Assembly: GCA_910584045.1 (NCBI GenBank)
Contig: CAJTYO010000006.1
Location: forward strand, 1 to 64,000
Direction: 5' to 3'
Source: an uncultured Oscillospiraceae bacterium
Lineage (GTDB): Bacteria > Bacillota > Clostridia > Oscillospirales > Oscillospiraceae
DNA: 64,000 nt
The notes under the pieces were generated by a model that made no database searches, was not told the DNA's origin, and saw nothing but the letters and a program-made list of their open reading frames with translations. Every line of letters starts with the position of its first letter. Position 1 is the first letter of the stretch. Positions 50,585 through 59,880 of the stretch are shown here, one piece after another. The position numbers and the translations under genes are program-made.

Positions 50585-51841
50585 TCAGATCTTCCGTGGA
50601 TCGGTGATTTGTCCGGTAAGCGCGCTGGCCGCCGCCGTGGCGGGCGAGCCGAGGTAAATATTTGCCTTCGGACTGCCCATACGGCCGCAGAAATTGCGGT
50701 TATGGGTTCCCAGGCAGGCCTCTCCCTCAAACATCAGGCCCTCATGCATACCGCCGCAGGGGCCGCAGTTGGAGTTGCAGATAATACAGCCCGCATCTGC
50801 AAAAACCTGCATACAGCCGTTGCGCACCAGTTCTGCATAAATTTTATTGCTGGCCGGGAGAATCAGGCACCGAACCTGCTGGGGAATCCTGTGTCCCCGG
50901 ATAATTTCTGCCGCAGCCATAAAATCTTCCACGCGGCCGTTGGTGCATGTGCCAATCAGAACTTGGCTCAGCGGCGTCCCCTCCACCTCCTCAATGGGCC
51001 TGCCATTGGCCGGGCTGTGGGGAACGGCAACGTGGGGGACCAGCTCGTCAACGCAGATATGTATTTCCTGGCAGAAGACCGCGTCGTCATCGCTTCTGAT
51101 CATTTGAATGTCCTCACGCCTGACGCCGGCGTTCACCAGGTAGTCCGCCGTTTTTTCATCTGGCGCGATGATACCGTTCTTAGCTCCGGCCTCAATGGCC
51201 ATATTGCAGAGCGTCAGCCTGGAGTCGACGCTCATATCTGAGATGGTCTCTCCGCAGAATTCAATGGTCTTATAGGTTGCGCCGTTTGCGCCAATCATGG
51301 AGAGGAGTTTGAGGATCACATCTTTGGACATCACCCTATGGGGCAGCTTCCCCGACACAACAACCCGAATGGTTTCCGGCACACGGAACCACAGGTCCCC
51401 CAATGCCAGAACATTGCACATCTCCGTAGAGCCGATCCCGGTAGAGAAGCACCCCAGCCCGCCATAGGTGCAGGTGTGGGAATCCGTTCCCACGGCCACC
51501 TGACCTGGCAAAATATACCCGCCCTCTGGAATGATCTGGTGGGCAACCCCCTGAACATTGAAGAAATGCTTCAAGCTGTGTTTTTTCACAAAGTCAAAAT
51601 TATGGGAGAGCCACTCGGCTGCATGCAGTGTACTTGCCGGCGCTGCGTGATCGACCACTACAAACACCCTATCCGGGTCCCAGATCGGTGCGTTCAGCTT
51701 CTCAAAGTTGGGATAGATTAGGGGACCCAGTCCATCGTGTACCATTGCCAGATCTACCTTCGCCACAACAATCTGTCCCGGCTGAACCTTCTGATTGCCG
51801 GAAGCCTGTGCGAGAATTTTTTCCGTAATTGTCATACCCAT
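50585..51841 (-). CDS. Aconitase-family dehydratase large subunit (LeuC-like), copy 1
   Basis: The 418-residue subunit starts MTITEKILA as in LeuC/DmdA proteins. It has VGTDSHTCTYGGLG, IGTCTNGR with the first cluster Cys, and NSNCGPCGGMHEG with the others. It is a complete (de)hydratase with the LeuD-like subunit that follows. The ATG at 51841 is adjacent to the preceding stop; a second ATG at 51835 is equally possible. No leucine-biosynthesis genes (leuA, leuB) are nearby, so a catabolic role such as dimethylmalate or citramalate dehydration is more likely. Confidence 0.92.
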   Translation of the reverse strand: MGMTITEKILAQASGNQKVQPGQIVVAKVDLAMVHDGLGPLIYPNFEKLNAPIWDPDRVFVVVDHAAPASTLHAAEWLSHNFDFVKKHSLKHFFNVQGVAHQIIPEGGYILPGQVAVGTDSHTCTYGGLGCFSTGIGSTEMCNVLALGDLWFRVPETIRVVVSGKLPHRVMSKDVILKLLSMIGANGATYKTIEFCGETISDMSVDSRLTLCNMAIEAGAKNGIIAPDEKTADYLVNAGVRREDIQMIRSDDDAVFCQEIHICVDELVPHVAVPHSPANGRPIEEVEGTPLSQVLIGTCTNGRVEDFMAAAEIIRGHRIPQQVRCLILPASNKIYAELVRNGCMQVFADAGCIICNSNCGPCGGMHEGLMFEGEACLGTHNRNFCGRMGSPKANIYLGSPATAAASALTGQITDPRKI

Positions 51842-51842
51842 A

Positions 51843-53045
51843 TCATACCGCACCTTTCTGAGTCGTTTTCTCCCGGGGAAAGCTGATGGCCCTCCGCGGA
51901 CACAGGGATCCGCACAGTCCGCAGAATACGCACTTATCAACATCTACCTGGACATTTTGCTCCTTGTCAAAAGACAGGGCTGTACAGGAAGCGATCCGCA
52001 GACAGGCACCGCATCCGACGCAGCGTTCCCTGTCGAAATGAGGCGGCACATCATAGGCTTCCAATCTGTCCGGCGCAACCAGATGCCGCAGCGCGAGACC
52101 GCGCATAGCGTCAATTGTTTCATATCCTTGTTCCTCCATGAACCGCAGAAGTCCCTGGTTCATTTTCCTGATAACCTCAAAGCCGTCCCACAGGAGCTTC
52201 GTGCACATAGGCGTGATAGAGGCGCCAAACATAATCGCCTCCACGACGTGGGCCCACTCCGTAATGCCGCCGCCGCCCGCAATGCGCAGGGCGGTGTTCA
52301 TTGCCGTATTGGCGATCAGACGGTTGGCATACAACCTGTTTACCGGCCCTACAAGACCGCCCAGAGCATTGTTGCCCAGATTCGGCATACAGGTGCGCCC
52401 GCCCTGGTAGATATCGATCGGCGGTACTGCGATCTGCGTACCCATGACCACGATCCCATCGATATCCGTCTTCGCCAGCGCGCGGGCCGTATTTAAATGA
52501 TTGACATTGTTGGCCGTAGCCTTAACCCATACCGGGATTCCCACGTGGGCCTTTACCGCTGCGGCAATGCGGCTGATGATCTCCGGATGCTGCCCAATCT
52601 GCGCTCCGGCCAGCTGTCCTTCTCCACATGCCTCTCGGCTGAATGCCATGTTGGGACATACGAAATTAAGCTCCAGCGCATCCGCACCGGCCTCCTCCAT
52701 ACTGCGTGCGAGTCTGCACCATCCCTCCAGGTCGTCGCCGGGCCCAGCGATGTTAGCAAACACCGGCAGAGTTGTCGCCTTTTTTGTGTTATACACCAAC
52801 TCGGTACCCTGTTCCAGGCAGTTGCGCCTGTCGCTGGGATTGAAGCTGTACATCCCCCGGACGGCGTACATCCTGCGATATCCCTGTACAGGCTGCGTCA
52901 GCATCGTCAGTTTTGTGCTCACACAGCCTGCTCCGCAGTCCTCCGCGCGCCGGATCAGATCCGGGGAATCCGAAAGCGGACCTGATGCGACCATAATCGG
53001 ACTGCTGATTTTCAGCGGACCAATCTGTTGTGCAATCGTGCTCAT
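51843..53045 (-). CDS. Dihydropyrimidine/dihydroorotate dehydrogenase-like protein with two [4Fe-4S] clusters
   Basis: A 400-residue protein. Residues 1-310 form an FMN-binding barrel of the PreA/DHODH family: ISSPIMVASGPLS, LELNFVCPNM with the active-site Cys, WVKATANN and GGGGITEW. The C-terminal 60 residues hold CVGCGACLRIASC and CVFCGLCGSLCP clusters. It should reduce or oxidise a C=C or C=N bond in a ring or acid using ferredoxin-like electrons. It is the first gene of the operon and follows AGGAGGGAG. No PreT partner is present. Confidence 0.9.
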   Translation of the reverse strand: MSTIAQQIGPLKISSPIMVASGPLSDSPDLIRRAEDCGAGCVSTKLTMLTQPVQGYRRMYAVRGMYSFNPSDRRNCLEQGTELVYNTKKATTLPVFANIAGPGDDLEGWCRLARSMEEAGADALELNFVCPNMAFSREACGEGQLAGAQIGQHPEIISRIAAAVKAHVGIPVWVKATANNVNHLNTARALAKTDIDGIVVMGTQIAVPPIDIYQGGRTCMPNLGNNALGGLVGPVNRLYANRLIANTAMNTALRIAGGGGITEWAHVVEAIMFGASITPMCTKLLWDGFEVIRKMNQGLLRFMEEQGYETIDAMRGLALRHLVAPDRLEAYDVPPHFDRERCVGCGACLRIASCTALSFDKEQNVQVDVDKCVFCGLCGSLCPRRAISFPREKTTQKGAV

Positions 53046-53309
53046 TGCTCCCTCCTGTTCTTCTGCCCTGATTCTGTGCAGAGCACGGAGCCGAGTCCCC
53101 GCTTTTTCCGTGTCCTGCTCTCATATTCCATGGAACCATGAGAAAACTATACAATGAATTGGCCTGTTCTGCTATATTATTTTAGGACAGGTTTACAAAA
53201 CAGCATGTCCTTTTTCCATATTATGCCGAGTTCCGCCGGCCGGTGGAAGCACATCGGGCAGACTGTGAAGTTTTCGGGGACACATTTCTGCCTGCGGCGA
53301 AGGCTTCTC

Positions 53310-53338
53310 TTGTGTTCGCGGCGGAACTGGTATATAAT
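53310..53338 (+). promoter_or_regulatory. Promoter of the AraC-family gene in the divergent gap
   Basis: TTGTGT (53310-53315) and TATAAT (53333-53338) are spaced by 17 bp, giving a start near 53345. The 398-bp gap (53046-53443) holds no gene. It also carries an AGGACA/TGTCCT pair near 53195-53222 and a TCATGGTTCCATGGAA-type palindromic stretch (minus strand, near 53130) that could be regulator sites for the operon. Confidence 0.65.
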
Positions 53339-53443
53339 AAACGGGAGATCCGCAAGGAGCCTTAATTTCCATACAGAAATTGCTCCGCATGTATTGAGCG
53401 CTTCGTGGGACACCGGAGCTGTACACAGCGAGGAGAGATTGCC

Positions 53444-54337
53444 ATGGCATCAGACAGGGAAAAACGCGTCAAACTGGGCACACCAACCATCGTACCCTTC
53501 GGTCCGATTGATCTGCTTATCTCCAACGCCGTTGTCCTGCAAAAGTACAGCCTCGCCTTTGAGCATTCACACGCCTCCTATGAACTGCATCTGGTTATAA
53601 AGGGCCGCTCTATCCTGCACGTAGACGACGAGGCCCTTTCCGTCTCAGCAGGACAGTTCTGCTGGATAAATCCCGGTGCAAACCGGTATGTCGAGAGCAA
53701 TCCCCTGGAGGAGTGCGAGCACTTTGTCGTCCACTTTGACTTTCTGAAGCGCCCATACAAGGACGTCTACGCGATCCTTGATTGCCAGAGCATACCTGAA
53801 TTTCTCTCCATCATTCAGGAGAAAAAGGTGTGGATCAGCAGCAGCCAAAACAGGGGCCTGCGCATCTATGAATACCTGCAGAATGAATTTGAAAACCGAT
53901 TCTTTGGATATATGATCGTGGCCAGGAACATGCTCTGCAGTTTGGTGGTAGAGGCGATCCAGAACATTGGTTTCCAGGAGATGTCTACCCGGCGCGAACA
54001 GCCGGACCAACGGCTGGAATATGCCATTCTCTCCTTTATCCGGGCCCATTATGCAGAGGATATCACGATTGAAAAAGCAGCCCGGGCACTGAACATCTCC
54101 ACACGCCACATTACCCGGCTGCTGAAGGAGCACTTTGGCACAACATTTAACAGCACATTGAATAACTTCCGTATAGCCCACGTACAGGAGCGGCTGATCT
54201 GTACCGACGACAGCATGGAGCGGATCGCAGAAGAGACCGGTTTTTCTTCCGCAGCCACCATGGCGGCCAATTTTAAGAAGGTAACCGGCTATACCATGCA
54301 GAGCTACCGGAAGGTTTCAAGGGTAAAAGACCCCTGA
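53444..54337 (+). CDS. AraC-family transcriptional regulator
   Basis: The 297-residue protein has an N-terminal cupin-like sensor (FEHSHASYELHLVIKGRSILHVDD) and a C-terminal pair of HTH motifs. The first includes ITIEKAARALNISTRHITRLLKEHFG and the second RIAEETGFSSAATMAANFKKVTG. The ATG at 53444 follows GCGAGGAGAG. Because it is divergent from the ten-gene catabolic operon it is very probably its activator, responding to the imported substrate. Confidence 0.93.
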   Translation: MASDREKRVKLGTPTIVPFGPIDLLISNAVVLQKYSLAFEHSHASYELHLVIKGRSILHVDDEALSVSAGQFCWINPGANRYVESNPLEECEHFVVHFDFLKRPYKDVYAILDCQSIPEFLSIIQEKKVWISSSQNRGLRIYEYLQNEFENRFFGYMIVARNMLCSLVVEAIQNIGFQEMSTRREQPDQRLEYAILSFIRAHYAEDITIEKAARALNISTRHITRLLKEHFGTTFNSTLNNFRIAHVQERLICTDDSMERIAEETGFSSAATMAANFKKVTGYTMQSYRKVSRVKDP

Positions 54338-54349
54338 CCTGTATGCGCG

Positions 54350-54389
54350 CAGTAAGCCTCCGTCCGGCAAACCGGGCGGAGGCTTACTG
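54350..54389 (+). terminator. Terminator of the AraC-family gene
   Basis: CAGTAAGCCTCCG(T)CCGG pairs with CCGG(G)CGGAGGCTTACTG around CAAA. It lies 12 bp after the stop. The remaining 258 bp to the next gene hold no open gene; TTGTTT (54484) and TAGCAT (54507), 17 bp apart, are a weak promoter candidate for the GH85 gene. Confidence 0.8.
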
Positions 54390-54647
54390 TATAGTCAGGC
54401 AGTCCGGCGCATATCCGCACTTCTCTATCCGTTCAAAGGGTAAACTTGTGCCAGTTTTATACTATTACCTGCACATTTACAACTTGTTTCCTTCTGAAAT
54501 CTATGATAGCATCAGCTGGGGCCAGGGGACAGAGAAAACTATCCGTCTGTCCGCAGGCTGATTCGAGAAAAGGAGGTTAACAGGACACCGGCGTCGTTCC
54601 CTATCTGTGCGTAAATTTGATGTAAAATCTGGAAAGGAGCCCCTGAG

Positions 54648-57530
54648 ATGAAAAAAATATTTACGAAGACATTGACGCTGCTCCTGGCAGCGGCAATGAT
54701 GGCTGGCCTGATCGGATGCAATTCCGGCAGTCCCGACACACCTTCCGACACCAGCCCTGATACCGGCATCAGCACCGATGCCCCCACCAGTCCCGATACA
54801 GCCTCCCCCGTGGAGCCCGAACCGGAGCAGCCTGTAATGTCTGTTACGGAAGAAAATACCTACAGCAAACCCCTGCCCAACCTTCCTGAGGTTCCCTATT
54901 GGTTCCCCAGCGATTTGCTCGCCTGGGACCCGGCGCAGGATGCGGACGCCGCCTATAATATCAGCGCCGTTCCTCTGGCGAAGCGGGTGGATAAAAGCAG
55001 CCTAACGCCCGCTAACGCAACCCAGAACAAGGATATGAACGTGGTGGCAATCTCTATTATGAACGCCAGCACCAGCGGAAACGCTCCCCATGGTCTGAAT
55101 ACAGCCAACGCCAACGTCTTCTCCTACTGGCAGTACATTGACAAACTTGTGTACTGGGGCGGCTCCTCCGGCGAGGGCCTGATCGTTGCTCCCAGCGCGG
55201 ACGTAATCGACGCAGCCCACCGCAACGGCGTGCCGGTTCTGGGCACCGTATTCTTCCCCCAGGCCGGCCACGGCGGCAAGATCGAGTGGCTCAATGATTT
55301 CCTGCAGAAGGACGCCGGCGGCAATTTCCCCATCATTGATAAGCTCATTGAGGCGGCCGAGTACTTCGGCTTTGACGGCTGGTTCATCAACCAGGAGACC
55401 GAGGGCGGCGAGAGCGACCCCAACGGCCTGTTGACAGCGGACCACGCCGCGCTCATGCAGGAGTTCATCAAGGCCTTTAAGGCCAAGGCCGGTAACGGCC
55501 TGGAGATCATGTGGTACGACTCCATGACTGAGGCTGGCGAGATGGACTGGCAGAACGCCCTGACCGATAAGAACAAGTGCTTTGTCATCGACGGGGAAAG
55601 CAACGCCGTCGCCGACAGCATGTTCTTGAATTTCTGGTGGAACACCAATACCTACGCCCCGGACGAGCTGCTGAAGGCCTCCGCTGAAAAGGCCGCCGAA
55701 CTGGGCGTGGACCCCTATGACCTGTACGCCGGCATCGATGTACAGGCCAATGGCACCAAAACACCGGTGCGCTGGAACCTCTTTGCCCCCGACGGCCAGG
55801 CTCCCTACACCTCCCTGGGCCTCTACTGTCCCAGCTGGACCTACTTCGCGGCCAACGACTTCTTCACGGATTACCAGGAGAAGGAGAGCATTCTGTGGGT
55901 CAACGGGAAGGGCGATCCCTTCGTGGTCGTGGAGCCCAAGGAGGAGATGGAGTGGAAGGGCGTTTCCACCTATGCCGTCGAGCAGACAGTTGTCAATCAG
56001 GTTCCCTTTGTTACCAATTTCAACATGGGCCACGGCTATAACTTCTCCATTGATGGTGTGAAGGTCTCCCAGAAGGACTGGAACAACCGCAGTATGCAGG
56101 ACGTTATGCCCACCTACCGCTGGCATGTGGAGCAGGAGGGCGGCAATACGCTGAAGGCAACCATCGACTACTCCGACGCCTATTACGGCGGCACCAGTGT
56201 GGGACTCAACGGTAAGGCCGTCAAGGACCAGCCCTCTGTCATCACGCTCTACAGCGCCCAGCTGCCCATGACCGGTGATCTGTCCTTCACCGCTAAGGCC
56301 AAGGCCGCCGTGGAGACCTCCCTTGACCTGGTGGTCACCCTGTCCGACGGCAGCACCGAGACTATCAGCGGCGACAAGAAAGTGGGGACTGAGTGGACCA
56401 GCGTGTCCTATGACGTCTCCGGCCTGGACGGCAAAACCGTCGCCGCCATCGGCTTCAAGATCAGCGCCTCCGAGGACGTCATGGCGCTGAAGTTCCTCCT
56501 GGGTCAGATCGCAGTTACCAAGCCGGGCGAGAGCACCTCTCTGGCGGCCTCCGACCTGAAGGTGGACAGCACCAGCTTTGACGACGACGACTGCATGTAT
56601 ACCGGCGTCCGTCTGACCTGGAACGGTACGGCGGATCACTATGAGATTTACCGTGTGAATCAGGACGGCAGCTATTCCTTCCTGACTGCCACGCCCGGCG
56701 TCAACTACTACATCAACGGCTTGGAGCGGAACGATGACACCAACAAGACCACCTTCCAGGTCGTACCGGTGAGTATCACCGGCGAGCGGGGCGAGGCCTC
56801 CAACACCGCCACTATGGACTGGCCAGACAACAGCCTGCCCAAGGCGGACTTCAAGGCCTCTGCCACTCTGGCGGCTCCCGGCCAGGAGATCACCTTCGAG
56901 AGTTTGTGCTCCGCCAATACCGAAACCCTGTCCTGGGAATTCCCCGGCGCTTCCACTGAGACCAGCTCCGACGCCGCACCCAAGGTGAGCTATGCCGCTG
57001 AGGGCACCTACACTGTGAAGGTTACAGCCAAGAATGCCTCCGGCGAGGCTGTGGCGGAGAAAGAGAACCTGATCACCATCTCCTCCAAGGTTTCCGGCGA
57101 GTTGACTCTGTTGTCCCAGGGTAAGGACACGGAGGCCACCGCCTACGTCAACGACAATGAGGCTCCTCCCTTCGCCGTGGATGGCGACGTGACCAAGAAG
57201 TGGTGCGCCACGGGTAATCCTCCCCACGCCCTCACCATTGATCTGGGCGATGTAAAGGCCGTCAGCGAGGTTCATATCGCTCACGCGGAGGCAGGCGGTG
57301 AAGGCAGCTCCATGAACACCAAGGCCTACACTATTCTGGTCAGTACCGACGGCGAGGAGTTCACCGAGGTGGTGAAGGTCACCAAGAACATGCTGGGCGA
57401 GACAGTGGATACCTTCCCTGTGGTCAACGCCCGGTACGTGAAGCTGTCCGTGGATAAGCCCACCCAAGGCTCTGACACTGCGGCCCGGATTTACGAGGTT
57501 GAGGTCTACGGCCTGGACGAAGCCCTGTAA
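54648..57530 (+). CDS. GH85 endo-beta-N-acetylglucosaminidase lipoprotein
   Basis: A 960-residue surface enzyme that cuts N-glycans between the two core GlcNAc residues. The lipobox is LIGC (Cys24), followed by a Pro/Ser/Thr/Asp linker. The GH85 barrel covers about residues 70-430, with the catalytic pair Asn248 and Glu250 in FDGWFINQET. A beta-sandwich (about 480-620), a fibronectin-like segment, a PKD domain (about 735-810) and a C-terminal F5/8-type carbohydrate-binding domain (about 820-955) follow. The gene has its own GGAAAGGAG and a terminator. It suggests use of host or dietary glycoproteins. Confidence 0.93.
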   Translation: MKKIFTKTLTLLLAAAMMAGLIGCNSGSPDTPSDTSPDTGISTDAPTSPDTASPVEPEPEQPVMSVTEENTYSKPLPNLPEVPYWFPSDLLAWDPAQDADAAYNISAVPLAKRVDKSSLTPANATQNKDMNVVAISIMNASTSGNAPHGLNTANANVFSYWQYIDKLVYWGGSSGEGLIVAPSADVIDAAHRNGVPVLGTVFFPQAGHGGKIEWLNDFLQKDAGGNFPIIDKLIEAAEYFGFDGWFINQETEGGESDPNGLLTADHAALMQEFIKAFKAKAGNGLEIMWYDSMTEAGEMDWQNALTDKNKCFVIDGESNAVADSMFLNFWWNTNTYAPDELLKASAEKAAELGVDPYDLYAGIDVQANGTKTPVRWNLFAPDGQAPYTSLGLYCPSWTYFAANDFFTDYQEKESILWVNGKGDPFVVVEPKEEMEWKGVSTYAVEQTVVNQVPFVTNFNMGHGYNFSIDGVKVSQKDWNNRSMQDVMPTYRWHVEQEGGNTLKATIDYSDAYYGGTSVGLNGKAVKDQPSVITLYSAQLPMTGDLSFTAKAKAAVETSLDLVVTLSDGSTETISGDKKVGTEWTSVSYDVSGLDGKTVAAIGFKISASEDVMALKFLLGQIAVTKPGESTSLAASDLKVDSTSFDDDDCMYTGVRLTWNGTADHYEIYRVNQDGSYSFLTATPGVNYYINGLERNDDTNKTTFQVVPVSITGERGEASNTATMDWPDNSLPKADFKASATLAAPGQEITFESLCSANTETLSWEFPGASTETSSDAAPKVSYAAEGTYTVKVTAKNASGEAVAEKENLITISSKVSGELTLLSQGKDTEATAYVNDNEAPPFAVDGDVTKKWCATGNPPHALTIDLGDVKAVSEVHIAHAEAGGEGSSMNTKAYTILVSTDGEEFTEVVKVTKNMLGETVDTFPVVNARYVKLSVDKPTQGSDTAARIYEVEVYGLDEAL

Positions 57531-57559
57531 ATCGGCGGGAAAACAGGTTTTATTACGAA

Positions 57560-57587
57560 AGCCCCGGCCCCTTCTGGGGCCGGGGCT
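57560..57587. terminator. Terminator after the GH85 gene
   Basis: AGCCCCGGCCCC (57560-57571) pairs perfectly with GGGGCCGGGGCT (57576-57587), loop TTCT. It also stands at the end of the convergent AbrB/SpoVT-type gene. The following CACTCTT is only moderately T-rich. Confidence 0.85.
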
Positions 57588-57610
57588 CACTCTTAGACGA
57601 AATGCGTCCC

Positions 57611-57871
57611 TTAAATTCCCTCCGTCTCCACAGGCTCCCGCAGCTGGCGCAGGCACCGGGCACAGATATTTTTCCCCTTAAATTGGGAGACATTCCGCCC
57701 GCTGTCGCAGAAAATACAGGTCGGGCTGTATTTTTTCAGGATAATGGAGCCGCCGTCAACAAAGATTTCCAACGTCTCCCGTTCTTTAATATCCATTGTG
57801 CGGCGCAGCTCGGCGGGCAATACGATCCGTCCCAGTTCGTCGATTCGCCGGACAATCCCCGTTGATTTCAC
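57611..57871 (-). CDS. AbrB/SpoVT-type transition-state regulator with C-terminal Cys motif
   Basis: The 86-residue protein has the swapped-hairpin AbrB domain at residues 1-50 (MKSTGIVRRIDELGRIVLPA). A short C-terminal segment contains CIFCDS and CARCL, a two-CxxC pattern that could bind zinc. The start is GTG behind AGGAGG, and an open frame upstream is not protein-like. Such regulators act in clostridial sporulation or stationary-phase control. Confidence 0.88.
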   Translation of the reverse strand: MKSTGIVRRIDELGRIVLPAELRRTMDIKERETLEIFVDGGSIILKKYSPTCIFCDSGRNVSQFKGKNICARCLRQLREPVETEGI

Positions 57872-57906
57872 CTGACAGTTCCTCCTATTCTGAAAACATG
57901 TTCTGT

Positions 57907-57942
57907 AAAGCGGCCCGCCCTCATCGGAGGACGGACCGCTTT
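57907..57942 (-). terminator. Terminator of the ferredoxin gene
   Basis: AAAGCGG and the following CCGCCCTC pair with GAGGACGG and CCGCTTT around ATCG (57907-57942), with mismatches near the middle. It lies 11 bp after the ferredoxin stop on the minus strand. Confidence 0.65.
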
Positions 57943-57953
57943 GCTGCTGGAGC

Positions 57954-58124
57954 TTACTCAGCCACGATGGCGTCGGTGGGGCAGTTGGCAGCGCAGGCGC
58001 CGCAGTCCACACAGGCGTCGGCGTCGATGACGTACTGGCTGTCGCCCTGGGAAATTGCCTCAACGGGGCAGTTCTCAGCGCAGCTGCCGCAGCTGACGCA
58101 AGCATCGGTGATTTTGTGAGCCAT
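57954..58124 (-). CDS. 2[4Fe-4S] ferredoxin
   Basis: A 56-residue clostridial-type ferredoxin with two clusters: CVSCGSCAENCP (residues 9-20) and CVDCGACAANCP (residues 38-49). It carries low-potential electrons between central fermentative enzymes. The ATG at 58124 follows AAAGGAGG. It is a single-gene unit with its own terminator. Confidence 0.95.
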   Translation of the reverse strand: MAHKITDACVSCGSCAENCPVEAISQGDSQYVIDADACVDCGACAANCPTDAIVAE

Positions 58125-58264
58125 AAATATGTATCCTCCTTTGAATGGGTATCTACATTGTAACATGAACTTTCAAAATTGCAAGGGTAAAATGTGGCGA
58201 CGAGGGATAAATTTTTCTTATCCGATCCAACTTATCTGTATCCTCCCCGTCAGGAAACGACGCT

Positions 58265-58816
58265 TCACCTCTGAACCAGAGCAATACCGCAGACCACCTC
58301 CACCACCTGCTCCGCCAGCGGCGCAAGCGCCCGGTGGAGTGTACCTAATATGCGGATGTAGGCCTCTGTATCAAGGTCATACCCGCCTCCATCGGAAAAA
58401 ACGTCGTTGCTGACAATTATAAGCAGTGCCGCGCGCTCCAGCAGAGCCTGGAGTCCTGACAGCACTCTCTCCGCCGCGCTGTCCCTGCCGGCTCCCGACG
58501 GAGACCAAATCTCGTTGGCAAGCAAATTTCCCAGGTCCTCCAGCAGAACAAAATCCCCCGGTTCCACCGCTGCGCCGCCAATGTCCACCGTCTGCTCCAG
58601 GTCAAAAAACGCCGTACCCGCCTCCGCTCCGTGGGCTTTTCGCATTGCCCGGTGCCGCTCAATCCGCGCCGCCGCCTCCGGGCCGAATGGCTCCATAGTG
58701 GCCAGATAGACCGCCCTGCCGCCCGCCTCTGCGGCTTCTGCCAGCAGCTTTTTCTCCGCCCAGGCGGATTTGCCGCTGCCGCTGCCGCCGGTGACCAGAA
58801 TCAGCCGGCCGCTCAC
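58265..58816 (-). CDS. cobU: Adenosylcobinamide kinase / adenosylcobinamide-phosphate guanylyltransferase
   Basis: The 183-residue bifunctional enzyme phosphorylates adenosylcobinamide and attaches GMP in the cobalamin nucleotide-loop pathway. The P-loop is VTGGSGSGKSAWAE. The guanylylation region has RIERHRAMR with the His that is guanylylated in the family, and LLEDLGNLLANE is diagnostic. It overlaps cobT by 4 bp (ATGA), so the two are coupled. Confidence 0.94.
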   Translation of the reverse strand: MSGRLILVTGGSGSGKSAWAEKKLLAEAAEAGGRAVYLATMEPFGPEAAARIERHRAMRKAHGAEAGTAFFDLEQTVDIGGAAVEPGDFVLLEDLGNLLANEIWSPSGAGRDSAAERVLSGLQALLERAALLIIVSNDVFSDGGGYDLDTEAYIRILGTLHRALAPLAEQVVEVVCGIALVQR

Positions 58817-59880
58817 AGCGGCTGATAGGCATCGATGCCGATGCCGTCAAAGGATGGCATATCAAAGTAGACCCGAAGAGCCATATCGATCAGGGGCATA
58901 ACGGAGGCAGCTCCCGTCCCCTCTCCCAAGGCCATTCCCAGCCGCAGCAGCGGCGTAAGTTCCAGTGCCTCCATGACGTGGCCTGCCCCTGGTTCGGCGG
59001 ACAGATGGGAGGCCACCAGTGCGTCTCTAACAGCGGGACACAGCCGCACCGCCGCTAAGGCAGCCACGGTGGAGATAAATCCGTCCATGACCGCCGGCGT
59101 CTCATGGAGGGCGCAGCCCAGATAAAAGCCAGCCATAGCAGCGATGTCAAAGCCGCCCACCTTTGCGATCACGTCCACCGGGTCTGTGGGATCGGGGCGG
59201 TGGAGGGCGACAGCGGCGTCGATGACGGCGATTTTCCGATGCAGGCCCTCGTCGGAGAGACCCGCGCCCTTTCCGGTCATCTCCACAGCGGGACGGCCCA
59301 GCAGTGTGGCGGCCACGGCGCTGGTAGTAGTGGTGTTTCCGATGCCCATCTCCCCTGCGGCCAGAAGGGTATAACCCTCTTTTGCCAGCGCTCCGGCCAG
59401 ATCCATGCCTGCCAGCAAAACGGAGAGACACTCCTGCCGGGACATAGCAGGCTCCTGGGAGAGGTCCTTCGTCCCCCTGGCAACCTTAATGGAGTGCATA
59501 CCAGGGACCTCGACCAACATTCCGGCGTCTACCGGCAGGACCTTTGCGCCGGCGACTTGGGACATACAGCAGACGCTGGCCCTGCCGGTCAGCATATTTC
59601 CCGCCACCAGTGCGGTGACCTCGCTGCCGGTCTGAGTGACCCCCTGGGCCACCACGCCATTGTCCGCGCAGAAGGAGACGATACATTTTTTGTATTCCCG
59701 CCGCAGTGGAGCAACGCCCGCCATACGGGCGAGCACATCCTCCAGCAGGCCCAGCCCGTGGAGGGGTTTTGCCACCGCGTCCCAGTGGGCTTTGGCGGAT
59801 GCAGTTCGTCCTGCGTCTGCGGGATGGACTGCGGCGATAGCGGCTTGCAGCCGCTGCTCCAAAAGACTTACGTTTTCCAT
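58813..59880 (-). CDS. cobT: Nicotinate-nucleotide--dimethylbenzimidazole phosphoribosyltransferase
   Basis: The 355-residue enzyme activates the lower-ligand base of cobalamin. Diagnostic segments are KPLHGLGLLEDVLARMAG, FCADNGVVAQGVTQTG, AAGEMGIGNTTTTSAV and a C-terminal GEGTGAA. The ATG at 59880 follows GGAAGGAA; an upstream extension is not protein-like. It forms an operon with cobU. No cobalamin riboswitch is visible in the 66-bp gap to prfC. Confidence 0.95.
   Translation of the reverse strand: MENVSLLEQRLQAAIAAVHPADAGRTASAKAHWDAVAKPLHGLGLLEDVLARMAGVAPLRREYKKCIVSFCADNGVVAQGVTQTGSEVTALVAGNMLTGRASVCCMSQVAGAKVLPVDAGMLVEVPGMHSIKVARGTKDLSQEPAMSRQECLSVLLAGMDLAGALAKEGYTLLAAGEMGIGNTTTTSAVAATLLGRPAVEMTGKGAGLSDEGLHRKIAVIDAAVALHRPDPTDPVDVIAKVGGFDIAAMAGFYLGCALHETPAVMDGFISTVAALAAVRLCPAVRDALVASHLSAEPGAGHVMEALELTPLLRLGMALGEGTGAASVMPLIDMALRVYFDMPSFDGIGIDAYQPL

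Noticed and set aside
50585..51841. Leucine biosynthesis genes leuC and leuD
   Set aside because: There are two diverged dehydratase pairs with catabolic and transport neighbours and no leuA or leuB, so biosynthetic naming is not supported.
55002..57656. 884-codon open frame antisense to the GH85 gene
   Set aside because: The sequence is Gly/Val/Leu/His-rich shadow coding; the plus strand carries the GH85 catalytic motif and domains.
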